From Halonotius roseus (GTDB lineage Archaea > Halobacteriota > Halobacteria > Halobacteriales > Haloferacaceae): a stretch of 64,000 nt of DNA. The stretch is from positions 818,328 through 882,327 of the forward strand of contig NZ_SESI01000001.1 in the NCBI RefSeq assembly GCF_006861655.1. The letters are read 5' to 3'. Below the pieces are notes generated by a model, which had not been told where the DNA came from, made no database searches, and was given only the letters and a program-made list of their open reading frames with translations. A program made the position numbers and the translations under genes. Below, piece by piece: positions 51,273 to 59,926 of this stretch (its first letter is position 1; each line of letters opens with the position of its first letter).

Positions 51273-52670
51273 TCAGTCGTCGTCAGCGGCCGCCGATTCG
51301 ACGGCGTCGACCTCGATGGTGTCGTCATCATCGACTCGCGGGAAGTGGCCGATCGTCGCCTCGCGGAAGGCCTCCTCGTCGAACTCGTAGTCGCCCTCCA
51401 GGGACTCCAGCAGGGTGTGAGTATCCCGCATCGCGTTTTTCAGACAGGTCGACGCGCCCGGCGAAGGCGTGATGTTGAAGATGATGTCGTCGCCGACGAT
51501 CTTCGCCTCGCCCATATCCAGCGATTTGTTCTTCGTGTCGACGATCTGCGGGCGAATGCCGCCGTACCCCTTTGCGCGCTCGATGTCCTCCAGTTCGACG
51601 CTCGGGACGACCTTCTGCACGTCCGGAAGGAACTGCCTGCGACCGATGACAGGGAGATCGTAAAGGAGGTTTTCGAGGACAAAGGGGAGGAGAATCCGGT
51701 CGGCCATGATGTTGGCGTAGCTGAGAAACGCCTCAGGTGTGAAGCCGAACACATCGAAGAAGTCCGGTACCGATGAGAGTCGGCCGCGTTCGAGCCCGGG
51801 GACGACCTTCGCCGTTGGTCCAAACCGCGTGATGGAGTCGTCGTGTACCTCCGCGTCACCGTGAACGGCGGCGAAGGGGAGTTTCTTCATCTGGAGGGTG
51901 TAGACCTTGCCGTTCAACAGCTGGTCGTCGGCGATGAAGAAGCTGCCCGCGACCGGGAGCAGCGACATATCCTCGCCGTAGCCGAGCTCCTTGGCGATCT
52001 GGAGGCTGTGGGAGCCGGCGGCGACGACAGTGGCGTCGGCGTCGAAGCGACCCGAATCGGTGGCGATGGTGTGGCCGTCGAGCGTCGGGGTGATGTCGGT
52101 AACCTTCGTTCCGGTGTAGACATCGACGTTGGCTTCTTCCTTCGCTTGCTCGACAAACGACTTCGTCGTCTCGCCGTAGTCGACGACGTAGCCGTCGGGC
52201 GTCTGGAGGGCCAGCAGATCCTTGTTGGGATCGCGCCCCTCAACGACCTTTGGTTCGATATCTGCGATCTCTTCACGCTCGATGGGGCGGAGCTTCGGGA
52301 ACAGCTCGCCGAAGCCTTCCTCGTGGTAGCGGGATTCGAGTTTGGGCACTTCCTCGTCGCCGACCGCCAGTACCATTTTGCTGCGTTTGGAGTGCATCTC
52401 GCGGTCGCCGTCGTGGTGTTCGAGGTAGCCCGCGAGCATCTCCGCGCCCTCCTTGACTTCCTCGGCTTTTTCGAGCGTGTAGTTGGTCTCGATGTCGCCG
52501 AAGTGCAGCGTCTGGGAGTTGTTGGTGTGGTGGGAGTTGATCGCGCCGAGTTCGGGCTCTTTCTCGATCAGTGCGATTGAGTCGATGTCGGTGAACTTCG
52601 CGGTCGTGTACAGCAGCGACGCGCCGCTGATGCCGCCGCCAACGATCACGAGGTCGTATTTGCCGGACAT
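51273..52670 (-). CDS. malate:quinone oxidoreductase-like FAD enzyme
   Basis: 465 residues from the ATG at 52668-52670. The N-terminal KYDLVIVGGGISGASLLYTTAKF binds FAD; SHHTNNSQTLHFGDIETNYTLEKAEEVK and GSFFIADDQLLNGKVYTLQMKKLPFAAVHGDAEVH follow, and the C-terminal GYGGIRPQIVDTKNKSLDMGEAK plus PSPGASTCLKNAMRD are typical of the Mqo family. The enzyme oxidises malate to oxaloacetate and passes electrons to the quinone pool at the membrane, complementing the TCA cycle. Not adjacent to other TCA genes. Confidence 0.85.
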   Translation of the reverse strand: MSGKYDLVIVGGGISGASLLYTTAKFTDIDSIALIEKEPELGAINSHHTNNSQTLHFGDIETNYTLEKAEEVKEGAEMLAGYLEHHDGDREMHSKRSKMVLAVGDEEVPKLESRYHEEGFGELFPKLRPIEREEIADIEPKVVEGRDPNKDLLALQTPDGYVVDYGETTKSFVEQAKEEANVDVYTGTKVTDITPTLDGHTIATDSGRFDADATVVAAGSHSLQIAKELGYGEDMSLLPVAGSFFIADDQLLNGKVYTLQMKKLPFAAVHGDAEVHDDSITRFGPTAKVVPGLERGRLSSVPDFFDVFGFTPEAFLSYANIMADRILLPFVLENLLYDLPVIGRRQFLPDVQKVVPSVELEDIERAKGYGGIRPQIVDTKNKSLDMGEAKIVGDDIIFNITPSPGASTCLKNAMRDTHTLLESLEGDYEFDEEAFREATIGHFPRVDDDDTIEVDAVESAAADDD

Positions 52671-52855
52671 GGGTGGATCTACCGCCGCTACGTTGGCTGT
52701 CGTGCTCCGCACTGATAACTCATATTTTTTGTCGCCGATGGTTCGACAACTGACGAATAACACATCGACAGCTAGATCGTTGGAGTTGCCACCACGGCCG
52801 CCAAAGCACCGGCTAGTCGACAGCCACCGAGGCAATCGTCGACAGTCATACTACC

Positions 52856-53059
52856 TCAGCGTTGATCGCGGCCGAGCAGCAGGTAGAGCACCACCCCGAT
52901 CAGCGGGGCAAACAGCACCACAAGTGCCCACAGGATCGCCGAGTGACTGCTGTTGTCGGTCGCATCATTGTACGTCCAGATGACAAGGGCGATCTGTACC
53001 ACGAAGGTGAGTACCGAGAAGACGAAGCCGATGAGGGCCAGTTCAAACTGTAGCAGCAT
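52856..53059 (-). CDS. PLDc N-terminal-like small membrane protein
   Basis: 67 residues from the ATG at 53057-53059; the ATG at 53069-53071 would add MLPS and cannot be ruled out. Two helices (LLQFELALIGFVFSVLTFVVQIALVIWTYNDA and SAILWALVVLFAPLIGVVLYLLLGR) flank a polar centre with DNATDNSSHS, the phospholipase-D-nuclease N-terminal (PLDc_N) domain pattern. Small membrane proteins of this type are widespread and without known function. Confidence 0.75.
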   Translation of the reverse strand: MLLQFELALIGFVFSVLTFVVQIALVIWTYNDATDNSSHSAILWALVVLFAPLIGVVLYLLLGRDQR

Positions 53060-53176
53060 GGAGGGCAGCATATCTACAGGCGGTAGTCATAGCAACAAAT
53101 CAGTTATGGCTGAGAGTCACGGTGCGATTGTGGTCTGGTGGGCACGAAACACGCACTGGGAGAGGAAGCGTGTTTC

Positions 53177-53257
53177 ATACAGTTTACTGTAGACGGTTAC
53201 CGCCTCGACCGCCCACCGGGCGGCGGTCGAACGGTAACTTCCTACAGCAAACCGTAT
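53177..53257. repeat. long imperfect inverted repeat after the DUF1059 gene
   Basis: Left arm 53177-53214 and right arm 53218-53257 pair over nearly their whole length with small bulges (for example ATACAGTTTACTGTAG against the complement of CTACAGCAAACCGTAT), leaving a loop of a few bases. The right arm runs up to the first stop-codon base of the minus-strand DUF1059 gene, so the transcript would end in a strong hairpin. A degraded mobile-element end is an alternative. Confidence 0.75.
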
Positions 53258-53415
53258 CAGGAGACCTGCTCGATCATATCGCGCGCCTCGCTGTCGCTCA
53301 ACGTCAGATCGTGTTTCTCCGCGGCGTGTTCCTTGACGTGCTGCATAACCTCCTGTTCGTCCTCGGATTTGATCATGAAACTGTCCTCCTGGCTACAGGC
53401 TACCTGATATGCCAT
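53257..53415 (-). CDS. DUF1059 small protein
   Basis: 52 residues, ATG at 53413-53415 to TGA at 53257-53259: MAYQVACSQEDSFMIKSEDEQEVMQHVKEHAAEKHDLTLSDSEARDMIEQVS. The pattern C-x-F(M/I)I-x(4)-EE-V and the helical HVKEHAxEKHDL match the DUF1059 family, found widely in bacteria and archaea with unknown role. The gene is short and was missed by length filters, but the family match is clear. It is followed by the long inverted repeat. Confidence 0.87.
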   Translation of the reverse strand: MAYQVACSQEDSFMIKSEDEQEVMQHVKEHAAEKHDLTLSDSEARDMIEQVS

Positions 53416-53669
53416 GGTCGTCGCACAGCCTGTACCGATATTGTTATGCGTCGGTTCCGTCCGGTAGGGTTGGCTGTCGATGGAGTAAGCCGCCCTGTCT
53501 GATCCGGGTATGAGAGTACGAATAGTCTACTCGCTACAAACTGGGCATGGTCGTTATCGACCTCGGGAACCGTTGGTCGGTTTCTTGATCGATAGTCATC
53601 ATTCGTCGTGATCCACCGCAAGCGGACACCATCGTAAAACACGATAGCCAGCAGTCAACGGCGTCGAAA

Positions 53670-54020
53670 TCAAAGTTGTGCGTCGTCGAGGGACTCACTG
53701 AGGCTAGGACAGGAGCCAGCAAACTCCATCGGATCGGCCGTTTCGGTCAATCGTTCGCTCCCTTCGTCACCATGTTGCAACTCCCAGTCTACATCCTCCT
53801 CAACGATCTCTCGCTCCCGTTCAGCACGCTCGACCTTCGTCCGGCCGACTCGGTCGATGGCTTCCTCGCGGTCGAGTTCGCCGTCGAGGTATTGGGCGAG
53901 CACCAGATCGTCCCACAGATCGTCGAGCCCGCGTTCGAGCGCGCGCTCAAATACTTCGGACTCGGGAAGTCCGCGAGCCTCCGCGATTGCTCGAACCCGG
54001 TCGGAGATTTCAGCGGCCAT
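53670..54020 (-). CDS. antitoxin-like protein without an obvious partner
   Basis: 116 residues from the ATG at 54018-54020 (MAAEISDRVRAIAEARGLPESEVFERALERGLDDLWDDLVLAQYLDGELDREEAIDRVGRTKVERAEREREIVEEDVDWELQHG). The N-terminal ribbon-helix-like segment and the conserved YLDGELDREEAI stretch are typical of VapB-type antitoxins in haloarchaea. After residue 85 the chain departs from that pattern (EGSERLTETADPMEFAGSCPSL), and no PIN toxin follows in the 254 bp before the DUF1059 gene. It may be an orphan or a remnant. Confidence 0.6.
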   Translation of the reverse strand: MAAEISDRVRAIAEARGLPESEVFERALERGLDDLWDDLVLAQYLDGELDREEAIDRVGRTKVERAEREREIVEEDVDWELQHGDEGSERLTETADPMEFAGSCPSLSESLDDAQL

Positions 54021-54253
54021 GCTGTATGGTTGTTCGGCACCGTTGATAAATCCGTGTCCGTCGCCAAAAGTCGGCCTCGGCACTCATAGGGCTCGTCACC
54101 GGCGGGAGCCACCCCACCTCGGAGCGGTGGTGTCGTCATCGGCCATCGACAACCACGCCCGACACTGAAAAGACGGTTGCGCCTCGGCCGCCGGCACCGC
54201 CGTATGCGATCCGGTCACAATATTCATTGTCGACACACCCATACAACCGGTGT

Positions 54254-54520
54254 ATGCTCTCATCAGACAAGAAATCGACAACGGCGGCGTCAATCGGGGC
54301 CTCAATCGGAGCCTCGCTCGGTGGCAAAGCTGGCCCGGTCGGAGCCGGTATCGGCGGCGGCTTTGGCGGCGCGGCCGGCTATCTCGCCGGCGCGCTGACA
54401 CCGAGCTGCGGCTGCTGCGGGAAAAAGAAACTCCTGCCGGACGGCGGCCAACCGGTAGCCGAGGACGATGCCAGCAGCTCTGAAACCAACAGCGTCTCCA
54501 TTCCAGTCACCGAAGAATAG
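54254..54520 (+). CDS. glycine-zipper small membrane protein
   Basis: 88 residues from the ATG at 54254 (MLSSDKKSTTAASIGASIGASLGGKAGPVGAGIGGGFGGAAGYLAGALTPSCGCCGKKKLLPDGG). The centre is a Gly/Ala-rich zipper of the kind that packs helices in membranes or bacteriocin-like peptides. CGCC at residue ~53 is unusual. The C-terminal 30 residues are acidic. No signal peptide. Function unknown; a secreted or membrane-active role is a guess. Confidence 0.6.
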   Translation: MLSSDKKSTTAASIGASIGASLGGKAGPVGAGIGGGFGGAAGYLAGALTPSCGCCGKKKLLPDGGQPVAEDDASSSETNSVSIPVTEE

Positions 54521-54560
54521 GATCAAACAACTCGGCACTCATTGTGACCGTTGGTCTGGC

Positions 54561-55538
54561 TCAGTTCTCGTCCAACGCGAGCGACGCCAACAACGCCTCA
54601 AGCTGCACCTGCTCGTTCGCGCCCTCCGTAATCCGGTAGTCGGCCTCGCCGATCCGCTCCATCAGCCGGACGGCCGCCCGCTCGTCGATCCCGAGATCCC
54701 ACACCGACCGGTGTAGCTGGTCGATGATATCACCGCCGGCCATGCCGGTATCGGTCAGGAGGGTGTCCAGCATCGCCCGCGCCTTGGCGAAATCGCCGTT
54801 GATCGCGTCGGTCACCATCGCCTCGATCTCTTCCGGTCGAGCAGTTGAGGTGATCATGTAGACGGCCTCCTCGTCGACGAGTTCGCCCGTCGTCGCCGCG
54901 GCCTGGAGGCTGTTGATCGCCCGGCGCATGTCGCCACCCGCCGCGTAGATCAGGGCTTCCCGGCCGTCGTCAGTGATCTCGATGTCCTCGGCGGCGGCGA
55001 TCTCGTCGACCTGTGCGGCGATCGCGTCGTCCGACAGCGGCGAAAACCGGAAGACGGCACAGCGCGACTGGATCGGGTCGATGATCTTCGAGGAGTAGTT
55101 ACAGGAGAGGATGAAGCGGGTGTTGTCGGAGAACTGCTCCATCGTGCGGCGGAGTGCTGACTGGGCGTCAGACGTGAGACTGTCTGCTTCGTCAAGAAAT
55201 ATTATCCGGTAGTCGTAGCCGCCGAAGGACGCGCGCGCGAAGTTTTTGATCCGGTCGCGCACCACGTCGATCCCGCGCTGGTCGGAGGCGTTGAGTTCGA
55301 GGAAGTTGCCCTGCCAGTCGTCGCCGTAGACCTGCCGGGCGATGGCGGTCGCGGCGGTCGTTTTGCCGATGCCCGCGCCGCCCGAAAACAGTAGGTGCGG
55401 CAGATCGCGCTGGTCGATATAGCTCTGGAGGCGTTCGACGATGTCGTCTTGGCCTTTGATCTCGTCGAGGGTCTGCGGGCGGTATTTCTCGATCCAGATC
55501 TCCCGACCGGCCGTCCCCGCGGCGTCGCCATCGCTCAT
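54561..55538 (-). CDS. rfcA: replication factor C small subunit
   Basis: 325 residues from the ATG at 55536-55538 ([41 protein letters not shown]). AAA+ clamp-loader motifs: Walker [20 protein letters not shown], Walker [12 protein letters not shown], the sensor-type [20 protein letters not shown] (RFC SRC motif) and arginine-rich [12 protein letters not shown]. It loads PCNA onto DNA at primer ends during replication. No rfcB/rfcC neighbours in the window. Also note that the first ATG choice matches family lengths. Confidence 0.96.
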   Translation of the reverse strand: MSDGDAAGTAGREIWIEKYRPQTLDEIKGQDDIVERLQSYIDQRDLPHLLFSGGAGIGKTTAATAIARQVYGDDWQGNFLELNASDQRGIDVVRDRIKNFARASFGGYDYRIIFLDEADSLTSDAQSALRRTMEQFSDNTRFILSCNYSSKIIDPIQSRCAVFRFSPLSDDAIAAQVDEIAAAEDIEITDDGREALIYAAGGDMRRAINSLQAAATTGELVDEEAVYMITSTARPEEIEAMVTDAINGDFAKARAMLDTLLTDTGMAGGDIIDQLHRSVWDLGIDERAAVRLMERIGEADYRITEGANEQVQLEALLASLALDEN

Positions 55539-55608
55539 ACCTTGGGTGGCGGCCGGGAGGCTGATAAACACCCCGAGACGGAGTCGACAGCGACAGCGAT
55601 CGCGCAGC

Positions 55609-57267
55609 CTACGTGGTTCGGAGCCGGTGGACGCGATCCTCCAGTTCGGCGATCGCGTCGGTCTGCTCGTCGGTCGCCGCAACGATGTTCTCGGCAGCGG
55701 TGTCGGTTTCGGAGGCGTGATCGCGGGCCTCCTCAAGCGTCGATGTCAGCTCTTCGACGGTCGCAGCCTGGTCGTCGGTCGCCCGCGAGACCTCGGCGAT
55801 CCCGTCGGCGGCCTGATCGACGGCGGCCGCGATATCCTCGAAGGCGGTCAACACGTCGTCGATCTGGTCGCCCGCTGTGTCGATCTGCTGGTGGCTCTCC
55901 TCGGCGGCGGTGATCGTTGAGTCGGCCTGCGACTGGAGATCGTTGATGCTTTTCGTGATCTCCTCGGTGTGTTGTCGCGTCTCGTCGGCGAGGTTTTTGA
56001 CCTCGTCGGCGACGACCTCGAACCCGTCGCCGGCCTCGCCGGCACGGGCGGCCTCGATGTTGGCGTTCAACGCCAGAAGGTTGGTCTGTTCGGCCACATC
56101 GGAGATGACCTCGACGACGTTTTCGATATCGTCCATCCGCTCGCCGAGATCGGTGACCGAGTCGACGAGTTCCTCGCCCAACTCGGTGACCTCGGTGGCA
56201 GCGGTGTGGGCGTCCTCGGAGGCGGAAAGCCCCTCGTTGGAGGCCTCGCGGGCCGTTTCGGCCGCGGTGTCGACCTGTTCGGCGGTGGCGGCGACCTCCT
56301 CCATGCTCGCCGAGAACGTCTGCATCTCATCGACGCTCTCTGCGAGGAGTTCGTTCTGATCGTCGACGTTCGTGGCGATCCCGTCGGCGGCACTGACCGC
56401 GCGCTCGACGGAGTCCGCAAGCCGGCTTGCCTGCTGGTCGACCTGTCTGACCACGTCTTGGAGATTGTCAGCCATCCCGTTGACATCCTCGACGACGCCG
56501 AGCAGCCGGTCGTCGACGAACTCGGTGTCGTCGAAGGCGGCACGCGCACCGAGCTCCCCGGCAGTCAACGCCTGCAGCGTCCCCGACACCTCATCGACCA
56601 GTGCCTCGGTCGCCTCCTGTTGGCGACGCTCCTCGGTGAGATCCTGTACCATCTCGACGGCACCGACCAACTCGCCGTCGTCGTAGACCGGCATCACCGT
56701 CACCTTGGCGTACCGCTCGACGTTGCCGCTGTGGTCGGCGATCCGATCCTCTTTGGCGTAGAGGTGCCGCGACTCGTCCTCGACGGTCAGCCCGTAGGCC
56801 TCGTCGGCCGTCGTCGGCTCGGCAAGCACCTTCTCGATCATCGTGTCGTCGGTCGAATCGTAGAGGAGCATCCCGATGTCGTCGCGCCCGCGTGCCTCCT
56901 CGGCGTCGACGCCGGTGAGTGCCGTCATGTCGTGGTTCCACGCCCGGATCGCCCCCTCGGTGTCGATCACGAAGGCAGCCTGTGGGATCCCGCTCAACAG
57001 TACCTGGCCCCGCATATCGAATTCGCCGCCGGCGTCGTGCCCATCGCTGCCGGCGTCGTTCTCGTTGCTCCCGGTGTCGTGCGCGTCGCCCTCGGTGTCG
57101 TGGCCGTCATCACCGTCGTCGACCACCGGGTCGATCGTCGTTGCCTCGTCAACCCCGTCGGCCGTCGTTGTCCCGGCGACCTGCCCGCCGTCGGTGCGGG
57201 CGGCGGAACCCCCGGCATCGCCCGGTCGCAGCCAGGAGTGTAGGCCAGCCAACAAATCAAAAAGCAT
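55609..57267 (-). CDS. soluble methyl-accepting chemotaxis-type transducer
   Basis: 552 residues without membrane helices. The first 85 are acidic and repetitive ([29 protein letters not shown]). A PAS domain follows (about 85-215; [22 protein letters not shown]) and then a long signalling coiled coil with the highly conserved tip [45 protein letters not shown]. Such soluble Htr proteins feed CheA/CheW according to a cytoplasmic signal. No che or fla genes are near. Methylation sites lie on either side of the hairpin tip. Confidence 0.93.
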   Translation of the reverse strand: MLFDLLAGLHSWLRPGDAGGSAARTDGGQVAGTTTADGVDEATTIDPVVDDGDDGHDTEGDAHDTGSNENDAGSDGHDAGGEFDMRGQVLLSGIPQAAFVIDTEGAIRAWNHDMTALTGVDAEEARGRDDIGMLLYDSTDDTMIEKVLAEPTTADEAYGLTVEDESRHLYAKEDRIADHSGNVERYAKVTVMPVYDDGELVGAVEMVQDLTEERRQQEATEALVDEVSGTLQALTAGELGARAAFDDTEFVDDRLLGVVEDVNGMADNLQDVVRQVDQQASRLADSVERAVSAADGIATNVDDQNELLAESVDEMQTFSASMEEVAATAEQVDTAAETAREASNEGLSASEDAHTAATEVTELGEELVDSVTDLGERMDDIENVVEVISDVAEQTNLLALNANIEAARAGEAGDGFEVVADEVKNLADETRQHTEEITKSINDLQSQADSTITAAEESHQQIDTAGDQIDDVLTAFEDIAAAVDQAADGIAEVSRATDDQAATVEELTSTLEEARDHASETDTAAENIVAATDEQTDAIAELEDRVHRLRTT

Positions 57268-57468
57268 TGTACCAGTTATACACAGTCAATCATCAAATAG
57301 CTTCGGCCCAACTACGTCGTTATAGCCGGATGTAAGCACATATTGACATAATTCAAAACGTGTCGACCATCATTATATTGGGCTGACAGAACAGTACCAG
57401 TGGCGTCGACAACAACAGGTCTGTGCTGGAGCCGACACGCTTTATGAGTCGACGGCTGTAGCCGGGGT

Positions 57469-57669
57469 ATGGATGTGACCGTCGAGGTCGTCAACGAGGC
57501 CACCCACGAGGTGAGCGTCGACGAGACGGCAACCTACGCCGACCTGCTGGCGGCGATCGACTACAGCCCACAGGCGGTGTCGGTGCTCGTCGATGGCAGC
57601 CCGGTGCCCGAAGACCAGCCGGTTGGGGCCAAATCCGTGCGGGTCGTCCGGCTGATCAAGGGTGGCTGA
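57469..57669 (+). CDS. samp2: ubiquitin-like small archaeal modifier protein SAMP2
   Basis: 66 residues: MDVTVEVVNEATHEVSVDETATYADLLAAIDYSPQAVSVLVDGSPVPEDQPVGAKSVRVVRLIKGG. Beta-grasp MoaD/ThiS fold ending in the di-glycine that is adenylated by UbaA/ElsA and attached to lysines or used for tRNA thiolation. The sequence follows the known haloarchaeal SAMP2 closely. An ATG follows CTTTATGAG promoter sequence. The codons for the tail are duplicated just downstream. Confidence 0.92.
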   Translation: MDVTVEVVNEATHEVSVDETATYADLLAAIDYSPQAVSVLVDGSPVPEDQPVGAKSVRVVRLIKGG

Positions 57670-57707
57670 GACGGCGGCCGTCCGGCTGATCAAGGGCGGT
57701 TGAGACG
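57645..57707 (+). repeat. duplicated samp2 3' end
   Basis: The final codons of samp2 and its stop (57645-57673) recur at 57679-57707, a 34-bp offset. Only two bases differ and both keep Gly-Gly: GGTGGC becomes GGCGGT before TGA. In the +1 frame the copy reads AAVRLIKGG then stop, so it could supply a conjugation tail if the first stop were bypassed by a frameshift; no evidence that it is. Confidence 0.93.
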
Positions 57708-57768
57708 AAACCCACCGACCGCGCGCTGCGACGGGAGTATTTTTACTCTATCGCTCGCTACGACCGGT

Positions 57769-58257
57769 ATGTACTCGACGCCGACCGATCTCTCTATCGA
57801 GCTCCCGAACGGGGGGCCCGGCCCCGATCCGCTCCGGGTCGACCAGGTCGATGCCGACTTTGTCGTCCTCCTGTTTCACCGCGATTTTCACTGTAACAAC
57901 TGCCAGACACAGGCCAGCGAGATCGCCGCCCGCTACGAGGAGTTTCGCCAGCACGGCGCGGTCGTCGTCTCGGTGCTACCGGAATCAAAACCCCGTGCTG
58001 CTGAGTGGGCCACCGAGTACGACCTCCCGTTTCCCGTGTTGGCCGACCCCGACAGCACAACCGCCGACCGCTTCGGCCAGCCCGTCCGGTTCGGGGTTCT
58101 CGGCAAGCTCCACGATCTGATCGGCCGGATGCCGCTTGTGGTGATCATCGATCGCCGCGGCGAGGAACCACGGCTGGTGTACTCCTACGTCGGCGACGCA
58201 CCCGGCGATCGCCCGACCGTCGACAGCCTGCTGTTGGAGCTGGAACGGAACGGGTAG
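57769..58257 (+). CDS. redoxin-domain (peroxiredoxin-like) protein
   Basis: 162 residues from the ATG at 57769. A thioredoxin-fold AhpC/TSA-type core with LLFHRDFHCNNCQTQASEIAARYEEF, in which the CxxC replaces the usual single peroxidatic Cys context, followed by VVVSVLPESKPRAAEWATEYDLPFPVLADPDSTTADRFG. Likely reduces peroxides or disulfides with thioredoxin-like partners. The following GNAT gene starts immediately after its stop. Confidence 0.87.
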   Translation: MYSTPTDLSIELPNGGPGPDPLRVDQVDADFVVLLFHRDFHCNNCQTQASEIAARYEEFRQHGAVVVSVLPESKPRAAEWATEYDLPFPVLADPDSTTADRFGQPVRFGVLGKLHDLIGRMPLVVIIDRRGEEPRLVYSYVGDAPGDRPTVDSLLLELERNG

Positions 58258-58722
58258 ATGTCGGTAGAGGTAGCACTCCGCCGTGCCGGCCCCGACGATC
58301 ACCTTGCTGTCGTTCGGCTGTTCGACGCCGGGCTGTTGGAAACCGACCCCGATCGGCTGCGTCGACAGCTCGACGCCACGGCTGGGTTCGTGCTGCTGGG
58401 TACGATCGACGAACGGCCGGTCGGCGCGGTCGCCGTCGATCTCGCACCAGCCAGCAGCAGCAGGGTCGACGACAACGAAGGGGTCGATAACCCCGAGCCG
58501 GCGCGGATCACCGCCATCGCCGTCCGGCGGCGGCGACGCGACCGCGGGATCGGCCGACAGCTCGTCGATGCGGCGGCCGATCGGGTCGCACCGCGACCGC
58601 TGACCGCCGTATTCGACGAGCGCGTTCGACCGTTCTACCGGGCCTGTGGCTTCGAGATCGAGCCCCACGAGGGGCGGCTCCGGGGCTGTCGGTGGCCGAC
58701 GACGGCTGGGACGCCGGATTAG
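58258..58722 (+). CDS. GNAT-family N-acetyltransferase
   Basis: 154 residues whose ATG at 58258 directly abuts the redoxin stop codon. ITAIAVRRRRRDRGIGRQLVDAAADRV is the acetyl-CoA binding motif A and VFDERVRPFYRACGFEI the motif B region. The N-terminal part is VALRRAGPDDHLAVVRLFDAGLLET. Substrate unknown; it is presumably translated with the redoxin. Confidence 0.87.
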   Translation: MSVEVALRRAGPDDHLAVVRLFDAGLLETDPDRLRRQLDATAGFVLLGTIDERPVGAVAVDLAPASSSRVDDNEGVDNPEPARITAIAVRRRRRDRGIGRQLVDAAADRVAPRPLTAVFDERVRPFYRACGFEIEPHEGRLRGCRWPTTAGTPD

Positions 58723-58729
58723 TCGCGGA

Positions 58730-59779
58730 TTAGTCGTCCGTCTCATCGAACGGCGTGTGTGTCACCTGGTAGCCGTCGTCGGTCGGGTCGACGCGGTCGG
58801 CGGCGTACAGCCGGATCGACTGCTCTTGGCTGGTTCGAACCGGCGTGTCGTAGTGGGCGGCCTCGTAGTCGAACGTCTCGCCGGCCGCCCGTTCGTCGGC
58901 GACGAACTCCCGGTGGGCGGCCAGTCGATCGCCGATCACCCGGCGCGAAAGGGCCGGAACGTCCTCGATTCGTTCCTCGAAGACCGACGCGAAGGCGGGG
59001 TCGAGCTCGTATCCGACGGAGTTGCGCCCGGCGACCGCCGCCGCCAGCCCGGTTGTTCCGGTGCCAAAAAACGGGTCGCAGACGGTGTCGCCGTAGACGC
59101 TGAACATGTTGATCAGCCGGTAGGGAAGGCCAAAGGGGAACGCGCCGGAGCGATCTCTGAGGTCGTCGTTGTCGAGCGATTGGAGCGTGCCGCGAAGGTC
59201 AGTCCACAGATCCGAAAACCAGCGGTTGCGCTCCTCCCAGAAGTAGGCGGCGTTGTACCGGCGGTCGGCGTTGGGCTCGAACGATCGGCGGTCGCCGGCC
59301 CGAAACGGGAGGATGTACTCGTGTTCCAGCGTGACGTAGGCGTTGGGCGGCACCATCCCGCTGCCCATGAACTTCGCCGCGGAGTTGGCCGGCTTGCGCC
59401 AGACGATCTCGGGGAGGGGCTCGAAGCCGAGGTCGGTGAGGGCGTCGATGATCCGGGCGTGGTTCTGGTAGATCCGAAACCCCCCGTCCAGCGATCGGGT
59501 CGCATCGCCAACGTTGATACAGGCGATGCCGCCGTCGACCAACACGCGGTCGATCGACGCCCACACCTCGTCGAGCACCGCGTGCATGCCCTCGAAGGCG
59601 GCCTCGCCGTCGCCGTCGTCGAGGTGGTCGCCGATCGCCGGATCGAGGTCGGCAAAGAGCTCGTCCCACATCTCGATCATCGGGTACGGCGGGGAGGTGA
59701 CGACAAGCTCGACGCTGTTGTCATCGAGGCCGTCGAGCCCGCGGGCGTCGTCGATGACGACACGGTGGAGGGTTTTCAT
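58730..59779 (-). CDS. DNA methyltransferase, amino (N4/N6) type, candidate CTAG methylase
   Basis: 349 residues from the ATG at 59777-59779. The catalytic TSPPYPMIEMWDEL comes first and the AdoMet motif DPFFGTGTTGLAAAVAGRNSVGYELDPAF later, a beta-class order. Haloarchaea carry a widely conserved orphan CTAG N4-cytosine methylase (Zim) that I believe has this build; the identification is tentative. No restriction endonuclease accompanies it. The few CTAG sites in the window fit the idea. The reverse-strand stop is next to the GNAT gene. Confidence 0.8.
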   Translation of the reverse strand: MKTLHRVVIDDARGLDGLDDNSVELVVTSPPYPMIEMWDELFADLDPAIGDHLDDGDGEAAFEGMHAVLDEVWASIDRVLVDGGIACINVGDATRSLDGGFRIYQNHARIIDALTDLGFEPLPEIVWRKPANSAAKFMGSGMVPPNAYVTLEHEYILPFRAGDRRSFEPNADRRYNAAYFWEERNRWFSDLWTDLRGTLQSLDNDDLRDRSGAFPFGLPYRLINMFSVYGDTVCDPFFGTGTTGLAAAVAGRNSVGYELDPAFASVFEERIEDVPALSRRVIGDRLAAHREFVADERAAGETFDYEAAHYDTPVRTSQEQSIRLYAADRVDPTDDGYQVTHTPFDETDD

Positions 59780-59914
59780 GCTTCTACCACCTACACGGGT
59801 GTGAGACCCATAAATGCCAACGAAAAGTCGAGTGCGGCATGTCTTTGAGCGTGGCTGTTGTGATGCAGGTATGGACGCACTCGAATCGGTCACGCCGGCG
59901 CGTGACACAGCAGC

Positions 59915-59920
59915 GAGGTG
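59915..59920 (+). promoter_or_regulatory. Shine-Dalgarno site for rlmE
   Basis: GAGGTG at 59915-59920 lies 6 nt before the GTG at 59927, favouring that start over the GTG at 59918, which overlaps the site itself. Confidence 0.65.
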
Positions 59921-59926
59921 GCAGCC

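Noticed and set aside
53400-53642. 80-codon reverse frame upstream of DUF1059 as a VapC toxin remnant
   Set aside because: No PIN acidic residues or hydrophobic core could be found.
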